DNA from: Betaproteobacteria bacterium
Lineage (GTDB): Bacteria; Bdellovibrionota_B; Oligoflexia; Silvanigrellales; Silvanigrellaceae
Assembly (NCBI GenBank): GCA_016868315.1
Contig: VGHE01000001.1
Coordinates: 372,001-436,000, forward strand
Direction of reading: 5' to 3'
DNA length: 64,000 nucleotides
Below, piece by piece: positions 1-7,914 of the stretch (positions are counted from its first letter, which is position 1; each line of letters starts with the position of its first letter). The notes below the pieces were generated by a model. It ran no database searches and had not been told where the DNA came from. It was given only the letters and a program-made list of their open reading frames with translations. Made by a program: the position numbers and the translations under genes.

Positions 1-993
1 AACCGCCATCAGATGCGCAAATGAACGCTCAACGCTCGGAAAAACTCCAGAAGCTGCGTCCTGGCTGCTGCGGAGTTCCCGCGCGAGGTTGGGAGGGCAC
101 ATCTCAGCAAGCACCTGCGCAGTTTTTAGATACAAGCCGCCTAATTCGCGCACGGCGATAGACGCGAGTTTACTGGGTGTAAGTTGGTCGCGCGGAGTAC
201 AGATGGTGGCAACCAAAGCATTTAGGCTTGCCTCAGGGGGAATGAGCTGCAGCATGTCTTTAAGAAAGGGAAGAATTACTTTTCCCTTGGAGTCGTGTTC
301 GAGCATCGTTGCGAGCCTTGGCAGCGCAAACTGGTTGAATAAGCTGCGCATCAATTGATCTGAGAAACGTGCAAGCTCTTCTCGATCTTCGCTCGAAAGT
401 TGGAACAGAGCCGAATAACACTGCTCCCGGATAGCCGGGAACATAGAAGCAGCCTGTTGAGAAAGTGCGGGTATGAATTTCAGAGCCTCTGCGAGTTTCT
501 TTCCCGTGCTGCCGAATTCACCGCGAAGAAGCTCCAGATTTAAAAGCAGGTAAACGAGCCGGGGATTTTTTTCTACGAGTGCGGCGGCTGTACGAATCGC
601 AGGTTCGAGCAGACCGTGTACGAATTGATCCGAATCGAGGAACTCGACATCACCGCTGCCGAGATGTTTTGCAAAGATTTGAAAGGTTCTCTCGAATTCT
701 TCGACAAGGTCATGGCCACTCAGATTCGCAATGAGTGAAAGTCCTGAGCTGTGACGTTTCAACTGAGCGATGGATTGTTTCGAGATGTCCGGGCTCTTTA
801 TGACCTCTCTGAGAAGCGCGGCCAATGCTCTCGCAAAAAGCGAGGCGTTCTTGCTGACCTGCGCTGCTATTGGGACAACCCAGGCCAGATCTTGGCCACT
901 GGCACGTTTGACGCGGCCGAGGATTTTTTTGCGTTTCGGTTTTTTCTGCGGAGCGGCCATCTTCCCCGGCTTTCCATGATTGAGATTCACCAT
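1..993 (-). CDS. AarF/ABC1/UbiB-like atypical kinase, N-terminal part (cut by window edge)
   Basis: Open reading frame on the minus strand running off the left edge, 331 codons visible, with an in-frame TGA just upstream of the ATG at 993. A second ATG at 960 has a better spaced GGAAAG and may be the true start. The first ~280 residues are basic then mostly helical and not recognised. Near residue 285 comes LGGLYLKTAQVLAEMCPPNL followed by ARELRSSQDA, which resembles the entry motif of ABC1/UbiB kinases (LG..F.K.GQ.LS.R..LLP..L..EL..LQD), the segment carrying the KxGQ signature; here it reads KTAQ. The family are membrane-associated ATP-binding proteins linked to quinone biosynthesis. The kinase core lies outside the window, so the call rests on this one motif. 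The long N-terminal extension is unusual. Confidence 0.55.
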   Translation of the reverse strand, partial: MVNLNHGKPGKMAAPQKKPKRKKILGRVKRASGQDLAWVVPIAAQVSKNASLFARALAALLREVIKSPDISKQSIAQLKRHSSGLSLIANLSGHDLVEEFERTFQIFAKHLGSGDVEFLDSDQFVHGLLEPAIRTAAALVEKNPRLVYLLLNLELLRGEFGSTGKKLAEALKFIPALSQQAASMFPAIREQCYSALFQLSSEDREELARFSDQLMRSLFNQFALPRLATMLEHDSKGKVILPFLKDMLQLIPPEASLNALVATICTPRDQLTPSKLASIAVRELGGLYLKTAQVLAEMCPPNLARELRSSQDAASGVFPSVERSFAHLMAV

Positions 994-1206
994 CGCTGCA
1001 GTTGATTCGGATCAATTCAATATAAGGTTCAGAGCAGGGATTTTGACGCTGCAGTTGATGAATCGACAAAGTTGGCGCCAGGGTGTCGGTTAAGTTACAG
1101 GAATCATTTGGGAAATAATTCAACCCACAAGAGCTCGCTGAAACACGCACAACTTTGACCTTTAATTTTCCGCTTGATGGCCGAACAGGGAGGGTGTAGG
1201 GTGCGT

Positions 1207-1225
1207 GTACAACTTTAAGTTGTAC
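1207..1225. promoter_or_regulatory. Perfect inverted repeat upstream of the Rrf2 regulator gene (candidate operator)
   Basis: GTACAACTTTAAGTTGTAC, two perfect 9-bp arms around one T, ends 55 bp before the ATG at 1281. A related half-site ACAACTTT lies at 1149-1156. Rrf2 proteins bind palindromes as dimers and commonly autoregulate, so this is the best candidate operator for the suf locus. The assignment is inferred from position and symmetry only. Confidence 0.55.
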
Positions 1226-1280
1226 GCATGCAGCTGCCTAAGTACACCCGCTGCCGATTCACGCTGAAAGGGAGAATGTT

Positions 1281-1796
1281 ATGAATATTACAGCGAAAAC
1301 CAGATTTGCTTTGAAGGCGCTCATGGACATCGCGTACCACCACGGGGTGGGTCCGGTTCAGCGTCGTCATATTGCTTTAAGACAAGGCATTCCAACGGAC
1401 TACATGGATCAAATTCTGATGCGTCTGCGCAACAGTGGACTTATTCAAAGTCTTCGCGGCCGTGAGGGGGGATACCACCTCGCGCTCGAGGCCGATGAGA
1501 TCTCGGTCTGGGACGTCGTGATGTCGGTCGAAGATGAGCCCTATTCCGCGGGTCCTCACAACCCGGAAGAGAACCTCGCGTACGCCACCGAGTGCATCAC
1601 GGAGCCAGCCTGGGATGCGGTTTCGTCGGCTATCGTCAACCAGCTTAAGAGCTGCAGCATCGGCAAAATGCTCGCCGACGCAGAGGGCAGGATTGTAGCG
1701 AAGGGGCTCGACCCAGTGGATCTCATGGAGCAGCGTCCGAAGAGTCAGTCTCAAACCGGCGGCCGCCCGCTGTTCGGATTGGTTCAAGGCTCCTGA
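1281..1796 (+). CDS. Rrf2-family transcriptional regulator of the suf locus
   Basis: 171 aa, about the usual Rrf2/IscR length. It begins MNITAKTRFALKALMDIA, the typical Rrf2 opening, followed by a winged helix-turn-helix whose recognition region reads PTDYMDQILMRLRNSGLI and a wing RGREGGYHLA. IscR binds a 2Fe-2S cluster with three clustered cysteines and a histidine; here only two cysteines are present (in ATECIT and LKSCSIG), far apart, so classical IscR cluster binding is doubtful. GGGAG 8-9 nt before the ATG is a good ribosome binding site. It is first in the suf locus, separated from sufS by a hairpin. Likely sensor/regulator of Fe-S cluster assembly; its ligand is unknown. Confidence 0.88.
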   Translation: MNITAKTRFALKALMDIAYHHGVGPVQRRHIALRQGIPTDYMDQILMRLRNSGLIQSLRGREGGYHLALEADEISVWDVVMSVEDEPYSAGPHNPEENLAYATECITEPAWDAVSSAIVNQLKSCSIGKMLADAEGRIVAKGLDPVDLMEQRPKSQSQTGGRPLFGLVQGS

Positions 1797-1825
1797 AGCC
1801 AGCAACAATATTGTTATCTGGGATT

Positions 1826-1862
1826 CCCCCTCGTGTTCTTGAATGAGTTGCGAGGGGGTTTT
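1826..1862 (+). terminator. Hairpin with T-run between rrf2 and sufS (terminator or attenuator)
   Basis: CCCCCTCG at 1826-1833 pairs perfectly with CGAGGGGG at 1851-1858, followed directly by TTTTG. It begins 29 bp after the regulator stop and ends 84 bp before the proposed sufS start. It could terminate rrf2 transcription or attenuate readthrough into suf. It also argues against a sufS start at 1833, which would sit inside the stem. Confidence 0.7.
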
Positions 1863-1946
1863 GCATTTGCTACCCCACTATCGTGTCCGGGCACGAATTG
1901 CTCTTTAGCGATTCGACGTGTTGGAACAAGAGTTTCTGGAGCACCA

Positions 1947-3200
1947 ATGAAAAAGCTGGGCGCGAGTTTGAGGTCTGAGTTTCCGGTGTTTTCACACAAC
2001 ATCCGGCAGTGCGCTGATGGCGTTGTCAGGCCTCTTTGTTACCTTGATTCAGCGGTCTCGACTCACAAGCCTCAAGCGGTTATCGATCGCGTTGTTGCTT
2101 TCATGAGCCGTGATTACGGTTCGGTTCATCGCGGTGCATATGCACTTTCAGTGCGTGCCTCTGAACAATATGAAGCTGCTCGAGCGCGGGTTGCCCGCTT
2201 CATTGGGGCGAGCGTGTCACCAGGCCAGGTTGTTTTCACTCGTGGTACCACTGAGTCTCTCAATATTGTCGCGCATGGTTTAAGCGAAACGCGTTTATCG
2301 TCGGATAAGCGTATCGTTATTACAGCGATCGAGCATCACGCCAATCTTGTTCCCTGGCAGCAAGCAGCTCTCAAAACGGAGTGTGAAATTGCATATATTC
2401 CTCTCTGTGGGACGGCGGGCAAAGACCTCCGCCTCGATCTCTCAGCGGCAGCCAGGCTGATTTCTTCAAACACCGCTGTGGTCTCTCTGGCGCACGTGGG
2501 CAATGTCCTTGGGCAGGTCAATCCTGTTGCAGAAATTGCTGCAATGGCGAGAAAAGTGGGCGCGTTGGTTGTGCTCGATTGTGCTCAAAGCATGACATGC
2601 TTCGAAGAAAACCCATTCGATTGGGGGGTCGATGCGATTGCGTTCAGCGGACACAAACTTTACGGCTCAACGGGCGTTGGAGTTTTGGTTCTCAGCCCCA
2701 ATTTGCTGGATGAACTCCCACCCTTGCTGACAGGTGGTGGGATGATCAGCTCGGTGACTCTCGAAGAATCCACATGGAACACCGGCACGGCAAAGCTTGA
2801 GGCTGGTACACCTCCAATTGTTGAAGCTATTGGCTTGTCGACCGCGCTCGATTGGCTTGAAGAGGCTGGGCGTGCTCGCATTCATGCCCACGCTGCGACC
2901 TTGGCCGCACGTTTTGCCGATGAGCTCCGCGTTGTTTCTGGGATTGATGTGTTTTATCCGGGCACGGGCGAGGAAACGATTGTCTCTTTCCGTCACCAGA
3001 CGCTCCACGCACATGACCTCGCCACGATCTTGGACGGGAGCAACGTTGCTATGCGTGCCGGGCATCATTGCGCTTGGCCATTGGTCAAGATTCTCGGAGT
3101 TGATGCGCTTGTACGAGCCAGTTTTGCAGCCTACTCGGACGGGGATGACGTCGAGCAGGCAATCGAAGCTATAAAAGCTGCAACATTTTTGTTGAAATAA
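1947..3200 (+). CDS. sufS: Cysteine desulfurase SufS
   Basis: 417 aa PLP enzyme that removes sulfur from cysteine and hands it as persulfide to the scaffold for Fe-S assembly. Class V aminotransferase fold: YGSVHRGAY and FTRGTTESLN motifs near the N-terminus, PLP lysine in FSGHKLYGSTGVG (Lys237) and the persulfide cysteine in MRAGHHCAWP (Cys375), the SufS-type position. The ATG at 1947 is chosen because GGAG sits 5 nt upstream and MKKLGASLRSEFPVF matches the usual SufS beginning; longer in-frame versions from 1833 overlap the preceding hairpin. The usual DGAQ next to the PLP site is DCAQSMTC, giving two extra cysteines. Next to sufU, its expected sulfur acceptor. Confidence 0.95.
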   Translation: MKKLGASLRSEFPVFSHNIRQCADGVVRPLCYLDSAVSTHKPQAVIDRVVAFMSRDYGSVHRGAYALSVRASEQYEAARARVARFIGASVSPGQVVFTRGTTESLNIVAHGLSETRLSSDKRIVITAIEHHANLVPWQQAALKTECEIAYIPLCGTAGKDLRLDLSAAARLISSNTAVVSLAHVGNVLGQVNPVAEIAAMARKVGALVVLDCAQSMTCFEENPFDWGVDAIAFSGHKLYGSTGVGVLVLSPNLLDELPPLLTGGGMISSVTLEESTWNTGTAKLEAGTPPIVEAIGLSTALDWLEEAGRARIHAHAATLAARFADELRVVSGIDVFYPGTGEETIVSFRHQTLHAHDLATILDGSNVAMRAGHHCAWPLVKILGVDALVRASFAAYSDGDDVEQAIEAIKAATFLLK

Positions 3201-3316
3201 TTTCGTAAATTTTTATATCAAGGCTCGGCTTGTCCAATTTCGTCGCATCTGCGAAAGGGGCATGTTAAACCACACATGAACCTCGAGTTGCCCGGAAATA
3301 CAGGGGAAATTCAGGT

Positions 3317-3332
3317 TAATTACCGGTAATTA
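3317..3332. promoter_or_regulatory. Perfect 16-bp palindrome in front of sufU
   Basis: TAATTACCGGTAATTA is perfectly self-complementary and ends just before the AGAGGA ribosome binding site of sufU. It lies in the 148-bp gap between sufS and sufU, the largest within the locus, so a separate promoter with an operator here is plausible. It does not match the palindrome upstream of rrf2, so a second regulator or a leader-RNA role is possible. Confidence 0.45.
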
Positions 3333-3348
3333 TCAGAGGATGGTTGCT

Positions 3349-3927
3349 ATGTTGCAGGGCTCTGAAATTAATAAAGAAACCCCAAATCTCGGTGAGCTTT
3401 ACCAGGAGATTATCGTGGAGCACTCACGTCGCCCCCGTTGCAAGGGACGCGTTGAAGGGTGCCAGTTTTGTCTCGAGGGTAAGAATCCGCTCTGTGGTGA
3501 CAACATCACACTCTTCTGCCAACTTCAACCTTCGGCACAGCCGAACGCACTGCCGCGTATCAAAGTCAATTTTGAAGGCTCAGGCTGCAGCATCAGCCAG
3601 GCGAGCACCAGCATGATGTGCGAAGCCGTTAGCAACAAAACAGTCGCCGAAGCTCGTGAACAAATCAACAAGGTTGAGGGTATCTACACAGGCCGTGTCG
3701 GTTCCAAATCCGAGGACGATCTCGAAGAGGATGTTGAAGCTCTGCATGGTGTAAGCAAATTCCCTGTGCGCATCAAATGCGCTGCGCTGCCCTGGAAAAC
3801 ACTTGAGCTTCTTCTCAACGAAAATTTCGATGACCTCGGCCATCAGCGTCCTGAATCGCTCGCATGCAAGATCAACGAGCCTTGCGGCAATAAAACACGA
3901 AAGCTCAAAGTCATCAGTTCGGAATGA
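3349..3927 (+). CDS. sufU: SufU-type iron-sulfur assembly scaffold / sulfurtransferase
   Basis: 192 aa from the ATG at 3349, chosen over the in-frame ATG at 3340 because AGAGGA lies 8 nt upstream of 3349 but abuts 3340. SufU ligand motifs are all visible: NPLCGD (Cys49, Asp51), GSGCSISQAS (Cys80) and IKCAALPW (Cys144). SufU accepts sulfur from SufS, usually through a zinc site. The protein is longer than typical SufU (~150 aa), with a C-terminal tail containing ACKINEPCG, and has an additional cysteine group before the first motif (Cys31, Cys38, Cys41). Those extra cysteines could bind another metal; that is inference. It sits between sufS and sufC, 55 bp before sufC. Confidence 0.92.
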   Translation: MLQGSEINKETPNLGELYQEIIVEHSRRPRCKGRVEGCQFCLEGKNPLCGDNITLFCQLQPSAQPNALPRIKVNFEGSGCSISQASTSMMCEAVSNKTVAEAREQINKVEGIYTGRVGSKSEDDLEEDVEALHGVSKFPVRIKCAALPWKTLELLLNENFDDLGHQRPESLACKINEPCGNKTRKLKVISSE

Positions 3928-3982
3928 TTTTTTGAAACAATTGGAAAGAGGCTTTCAACCTCTTGCAAACGGAGTTTACGAA

Positions 3983-4747
3983 ATGTTGGTCGTTCAAAAT
4001 CTGCACGCACGCGTCGGCGACAAAGATATCCTCAAGGGTGTGAATCTTGAAATTCCCGAGGGCGAAATTCACGTCGTGATGGGGCCAAATGGGGTCGGAA
4101 AATCAACCATGGGTCATGTTCTTCTGGGGCATAAATCCTACGAGCAGACTGCAGGTCGTATCATTCTCGATGGAACCGACATCACTGATTTCGACACAGC
4201 ACAGCGAGCCAAGGCTGGTCTCTTCCTTGCATTTCAGTATCCGGTTTCTATTCCAGGCTTGCGCGTTTCAGAGTACCTGCGCAACCTCTACTGTCTGCGT
4301 CACAATGTTCAGGTGGGTGTAGCCGAGTTCAGAAAAATTGTTCGTGAAAAGCTCGATATGCTGAATATCGATCGCTCTGCTTTGAGCAGATACTTGAACG
4401 ACGGCTTTTCCGGTGGCGAAATGAAGCGGCTTGAGATGCTGCAGCTTGCATTAATTAAACCCAAAGTCGCTATCCTTGACGAAATCGACTCTGGTGTTGA
4501 CGTCGATGCCCAGAAGACTGTTGCAGAGGTCATCACCCGCTTGCGCGAAACCGATGGCACTTCTTTTGTGATCATCACGCACTATCAACGACTGCTAAAC
4601 TTCGTGAAACCGGACAAAGTTCATGTTGTTCTTGACGGTAGAGTGACCCGCAGTGGCGACATGTCGTTGGTTCAGGCTTTGGAACGTGAGGGCTATGACT
4701 GGGTGCGCCAGATGGGCGAAACAGCTTCCGCTTCTGCATCACTCTGA
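3983..4747 (+). CDS. sufC: Fe-S assembly ATPase SufC
   Basis: 254 aa ABC-type ATPase that powers the SufBCD scaffold in the cytoplasm. Walker A GPNGVGKST (Lys40), signature FSGGEMKRLEMLQLA and Walker B VAILDEIDSGVDVDA are the SufC forms. The start at 3983 has GGAG 8 nt upstream; the longer open frame reaching back to 3803 overlaps the end of sufU and lacks any family similarity. It lies 55 bp after sufU and 21 bp before sufB, consistent with one transcript. Confidence 0.96.
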   Translation: MLVVQNLHARVGDKDILKGVNLEIPEGEIHVVMGPNGVGKSTMGHVLLGHKSYEQTAGRIILDGTDITDFDTAQRAKAGLFLAFQYPVSIPGLRVSEYLRNLYCLRHNVQVGVAEFRKIVREKLDMLNIDRSALSRYLNDGFSGGEMKRLEMLQLALIKPKVAILDEIDSGVDVDAQKTVAEVITRLRETDGTSFVIITHYQRLLNFVKPDKVHVVLDGRVTRSGDMSLVQALEREGYDWVRQMGETASASASL

Positions 4748-4768
4748 TCGCCGTTTGAGGAGTTTCAC

Positions 4769-6214
4769 ATGACAGACACATTGAACGAAACAAATCAGAC
4801 AGCACAAAAAGGCTCTGAATTTGAAGATTACAAATACGGTTTTCACGTGTCCGAGAACTATGTGTTCAAGGCTGCGAAGTCCAAGGATGGTCTGACCCGC
4901 GAGATGGTCATCGAAATCTCAAAGTTCAAACGTGAACCTGAGTGGATGCTTGAGCGTCGTCTGAAAGCATTTGAAATCTTTCAAAGCAAACCTATGCCCA
5001 CGTGGGGCGACACCCGCGCGCTGGCAGAAATCGATTTCACCAACATCCATTATTTCGTTCGCCCAACCGAACGTGTTGGAACGAGCTGGGATGAAGTTCC
5101 CACCGAAATCAAAGACACCTTCGAGCGTCTGGGTATCCCAGAAGCAGAGCGCAAGTTTCTGGCAGGCGTTTCGGCTCAATTTGAGTCTGAAGTGGTATAC
5201 CACAGCATGCAAAAGCGTCTCGAAGACCAAGGCGTGCTGTTCTTCGATATGGATACCGGATTGCGTCAGTATCCCGAGATTGTCGAAAAATATTTCGGCA
5301 CAGTGATTCCATCCGAAGACAACAAGTTCGCTGCTCTCAATACTGCTGTGTGGTCTGGTGGTAGCTTCATTTATGTTCCCAAGGGCGTGAAGGTGGATAT
5401 CCCACTGCAAGCCTATTTCCGCATTAACACGGAAAACATGGGACAGTTTGAACGCACACTTATTATCGCCGATGAAGATTCGAGTGTGCACTATATCGAG
5501 GGCTGTACTGCTCCCGTGTACCGTTCCGATTCGCTGCATTCGGCTGTGGTTGAGCTCATTGCACTTAAGGGTGCGAAGATCCGCTACACAACGATCCAAA
5601 ACTGGTCGAAGAACATTTTCAACCTCGTCACCAAGCGTGCATATGCCTATGAAGATGCTGTGGTGGAGTGGGTTGATGGCAACATTGGTTCTAAACTCAC
5701 CATGAAGTATCCGGCTGTTTATCTGATGGGTCCTCGTGCCCGCGGAGAAATCCTATCGGTTGCTTTTGCTGGAAATGGCATGCACCAGGATGCTGGTTCC
5801 AAGATTGTTCATGCCGCACCGCACACGACGAGTGTGGTCACCTCAAAATCGATTTCAAAGAGCGGTGGAATCACCACTTACCGTGGGCTTGTTAAGATTC
5901 CCAAGGGTATGGTTGGCTGCAAGAGCAAAGTGCAGTGCGATGCGCTGCTGATGGATCGTGAGTCACGCTCTGATACCTACCCGACAATTGAAATTGAGGA
6001 ACGCGAGGGCGTGGATGTCGGTCATGAGGCGAGCGTGAGTAAGGTAGGCGAAGACCAAATTTATTATCTGACCAGCCGTGGCTTCAGTGAACGTCAAGCC
6101 ACACTTATGGTTGTGAACGGCTTCATTGAGGAGTTCGTGAAGGAGCTTCCCATGGAGTATGCAGTCGAACTCAATCGTTTGATTGAAATGGAAATGGAAG
6201 GAGGAGTGGGCTAA
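4769..6214 (+). CDS. sufB: Fe-S assembly scaffold SufB
   Basis: 481 aa, the usual SufB length. SufB assembles clusters with SufC and SufD as a SufBC2D complex. Recognisable family segments include [42 protein letters not shown], the long right-handed beta-helix core and the C-terminal [20 protein letters not shown] shared with SufD. The stop overlaps the sufD start in TAATG, so the two are probably translationally coupled. GAGGAGT lies 7 nt ahead of the ATG. Confidence 0.97.
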   Translation: MTDTLNETNQTAQKGSEFEDYKYGFHVSENYVFKAAKSKDGLTREMVIEISKFKREPEWMLERRLKAFEIFQSKPMPTWGDTRALAEIDFTNIHYFVRPTERVGTSWDEVPTEIKDTFERLGIPEAERKFLAGVSAQFESEVVYHSMQKRLEDQGVLFFDMDTGLRQYPEIVEKYFGTVIPSEDNKFAALNTAVWSGGSFIYVPKGVKVDIPLQAYFRINTENMGQFERTLIIADEDSSVHYIEGCTAPVYRSDSLHSAVVELIALKGAKIRYTTIQNWSKNIFNLVTKRAYAYEDAVVEWVDGNIGSKLTMKYPAVYLMGPRARGEILSVAFAGNGMHQDAGSKIVHAAPHTTSVVTSKSISKSGGITTYRGLVKIPKGMVGCKSKVQCDALLMDRESRSDTYPTIEIEEREGVDVGHEASVSKVGEDQIYYLTSRGFSERQATLMVVNGFIEEFVKELPMEYAVELNRLIEMEMEGGVG

Positions 6215-7539
6215 TGACACTCCCACAAGCACATCTTTTGTCGATTGGTGAAACGATTTCCGCACTGAGCCGCGTTCCCGCGCTGCCTGAGGAAAACTGG
6301 CGACGCACAGCGCCTGGCTGCTTTTTTCTTCCCGACGGGGAGGTCGTCAACAGCTTCGGTCAGTCTGTGCTGGGTTCTCACCTTACGGCGTCGCCTTTCA
6401 AAATCCAATTCAAAGTGTTTTCGCCGTCTGAAATCGGCAGCACCATTTCAAATCTGCTCGGGCGCGCCTCAACGCAGCCTGAAAGCGAGAGTGGTGACGC
6501 TATCGATCCCAGCCGTGTTGTTTTGCTGACGCTCAACAATGGCGGCGTTTCTGTTGCATCGTGCGCTGAATCCGATGCGTGGGTCGGTCGCCTTGAGATT
6601 GCTTCGCGCCCTGCGCGCCCCGATTCAATTCTGCGTGACAGTGCTGTTTGCTCTGCGCTTGCTGAACGTTTGCAGATCTGTGCACCGAGTGAGTTGGTGG
6701 TGCGAGTGCCACGCTTTGAGCATTGCCCGGTGTTGTTCATAGCAGTTGAAAACGACCCTGCCTTCGCACAGTCGTATGCCAATATTTCGGTCGATGTGGC
6801 TGATTCTGCTCAGGCCGAGATTGCCGTTGTGCATGGTACATCTTCTTTTGCTCATCATCGTTTGACACTGCGCCTCGGACGCGACGCGCGCGTGACCCAG
6901 CTTTGGGCTCATCTTGGCGCAGAAAATCATACTGAAAGCCAGGTGCTGCTCGAGCGCAAGGTGAAGCTGGCATCGCGTGCTCAGTTCTTTGATGCCTCGA
7001 TCTTCGCTCCAAGTGCACTTGTTCGAGTGGTGAGCAACATCACTCCGGAAGGTGAGGGCGCATCTGCGCAGTGTGGAACTGCGGTTGTGGCAGCGGGAAA
7101 TGCCATTGTCGACTATGAACCTTTGCAAGATCACATTTCGCCACAGGCTCAAACGCATCTGCGAGCGAAGATGATTGCAGGTCAGCGGGGCAAGGCGATT
7201 TTTCAGGGTCTAATCAACGTTGAGCGTGAAGCGCCTGGAACCAATGCGTCGCAGGTCAACAAAAACCTCGTTCTGAGCAAGCGTGCGCGCGTGGATTCAA
7301 TGCCACGTCTGCGCATTCTTCCCGATGAAGTTGCCTGCAAGCACGGCAGTGCAACCGGTGAACTCGATAGCAAGCAAATCCATTATCTGATGACACGTGG
7401 CTTCTCCGAGTTGGCTGCAAAAGAACTTGTGGTGCGTGGATTTGTACGCGAGGGTTTGTCTCAGTTGCCAGAGAGCTCCCCCTTGTTGAATTGGGCGAAT
7501 ACTGTGCTCGATCAAGCTCTGGAACGTGTTCTCAAATGA
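6214..7539 (+). CDS. sufD: Fe-S assembly protein SufD
   Basis: 441 aa paralogue of SufB. The N-terminal half is poorly conserved, as expected. The C-terminal half carries family segments such as DYEPLQDHISPQAQTHLRAK, FQGLINVERE, PDEVACKHGSATGELD and HYLMTRGFSELAAKELVVRG. SufD joins SufB in the SufBC2D scaffold and is needed for iron acquisition. Its start overlaps the sufB stop (TAATG) and its stop overlaps the next start (ATGA), which implies coordinated translation of sufB, sufD and the Rieske gene. Confidence 0.95.
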   Translation: MTLPQAHLLSIGETISALSRVPALPEENWRRTAPGCFFLPDGEVVNSFGQSVLGSHLTASPFKIQFKVFSPSEIGSTISNLLGRASTQPESESGDAIDPSRVVLLTLNNGGVSVASCAESDAWVGRLEIASRPARPDSILRDSAVCSALAERLQICAPSELVVRVPRFEHCPVLFIAVENDPAFAQSYANISVDVADSAQAEIAVVHGTSSFAHHRLTLRLGRDARVTQLWAHLGAENHTESQVLLERKVKLASRAQFFDASIFAPSALVRVVSNITPEGEGASAQCGTAVVAAGNAIVDYEPLQDHISPQAQTHLRAKMIAGQRGKAIFQGLINVEREAPGTNASQVNKNLVLSKRARVDSMPRLRILPDEVACKHGSATGELDSKQIHYLMTRGFSELAAKELVVRGFVREGLSQLPESSPLLNWANTVLDQALERVLK

Positions 7540-7880
7540 GCACCTTCTTCGCAGCGCTTCCGGCGAGTGAGGTGAGTGCCACCCAGCCTCGCCGCTGTAA
7601 GGTAGACGGCGTTGATGTTCTTCTGGTGCGAGACGCTCTGGGCAAAATCTTCGCATTTGAGAACAACTGTTCGCATGCAGACAAGCCCCTCGACCGTGGA
7701 GTGTGGAACCCTCAGACCCGGGAAATGCTCTGTCCGTTTCACAAAGCGGTTTTCGATGTGGGGCAGGGTGGGCTTGTTAAAGTTGGACCTGCAGTGGTGG
7801 GGCTTCAGGTTTTTGCCGTGGATGTGCGATTACACGACGGCGAAGAATTTGTTTTCGTGGAAATGGACGATTCAAATTGA
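7536..7880 (+). CDS. Small Rieske-type [2Fe-2S] ferredoxin at the end of the suf locus
   Basis: 114 aa single-domain Rieske protein. The two cluster-binding motifs are NCSHADKPL (Cys45, His47) and CPFHKAVFD (Cys66, His69), correctly spaced, in the style of NirD/dioxygenase ferredoxins. There is no signal peptide, so it is cytosolic. The start at 7536 forms an ATGA overlap with sufD; the open frame extending back to 7491 lies wholly inside sufD and is less likely. Rieske proteins are found at the end of some suf operons, where an electron-donor role is suspected. The stop codon is embedded in a strong palindrome. Confidence 0.92.
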   Translation: MSTFFAALPASEVSATQPRRCKVDGVDVLLVRDALGKIFAFENNCSHADKPLDRGVWNPQTREMLCPFHKAVFDVGQGGLVKVGPAVVGLQVFAVDVRLHDGEEFVFVEMDDSN

Positions 7881-7891
7881 ATCGTCCATTT
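7861..7891. terminator. 31-bp perfect palindrome over the suf locus stop codon (bidirectional terminator)
   Basis: Bases 7861-7875 are the exact reverse complement of 7877-7891 with one central A. The stop codon TGA of the Rieske gene (7878-7880) lies in the right arm. The convergent VWA gene ends 24 bp further on at 7915, so this hairpin can separate the two converging transcripts. T-runs on either side are short. Confidence 0.7.
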
Positions 7892-7914
7892 GTGTTTATT
7901 CTCTGTGCGTGCGC

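Noticed and set aside
710-1150. 146-aa frame on the minus strand overlapping the AarF-like gene
   Set aside because: Different frame from the one carrying the ABC1-like motif; no recognisable content.
994-1280. Additional gene in the gap before rrf2
   Set aside because: No convincing frame or ribosome binding site; the gap holds the candidate operator and probable promoter.
1833-1946. Upstream extension of sufS
   Set aside because: Begins in the T-run hairpin and has no similarity to SufS; start at 1947 has GGAG and the normal N-terminus.
4919-5599. 226-aa open frame opposite sufB
   Set aside because: Antisense shadow of the highly conserved sufB; no ribosome binding site or family similarity.
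6625-7158. 177-aa open frame opposite sufD
   Set aside because: Antisense shadow of sufD.
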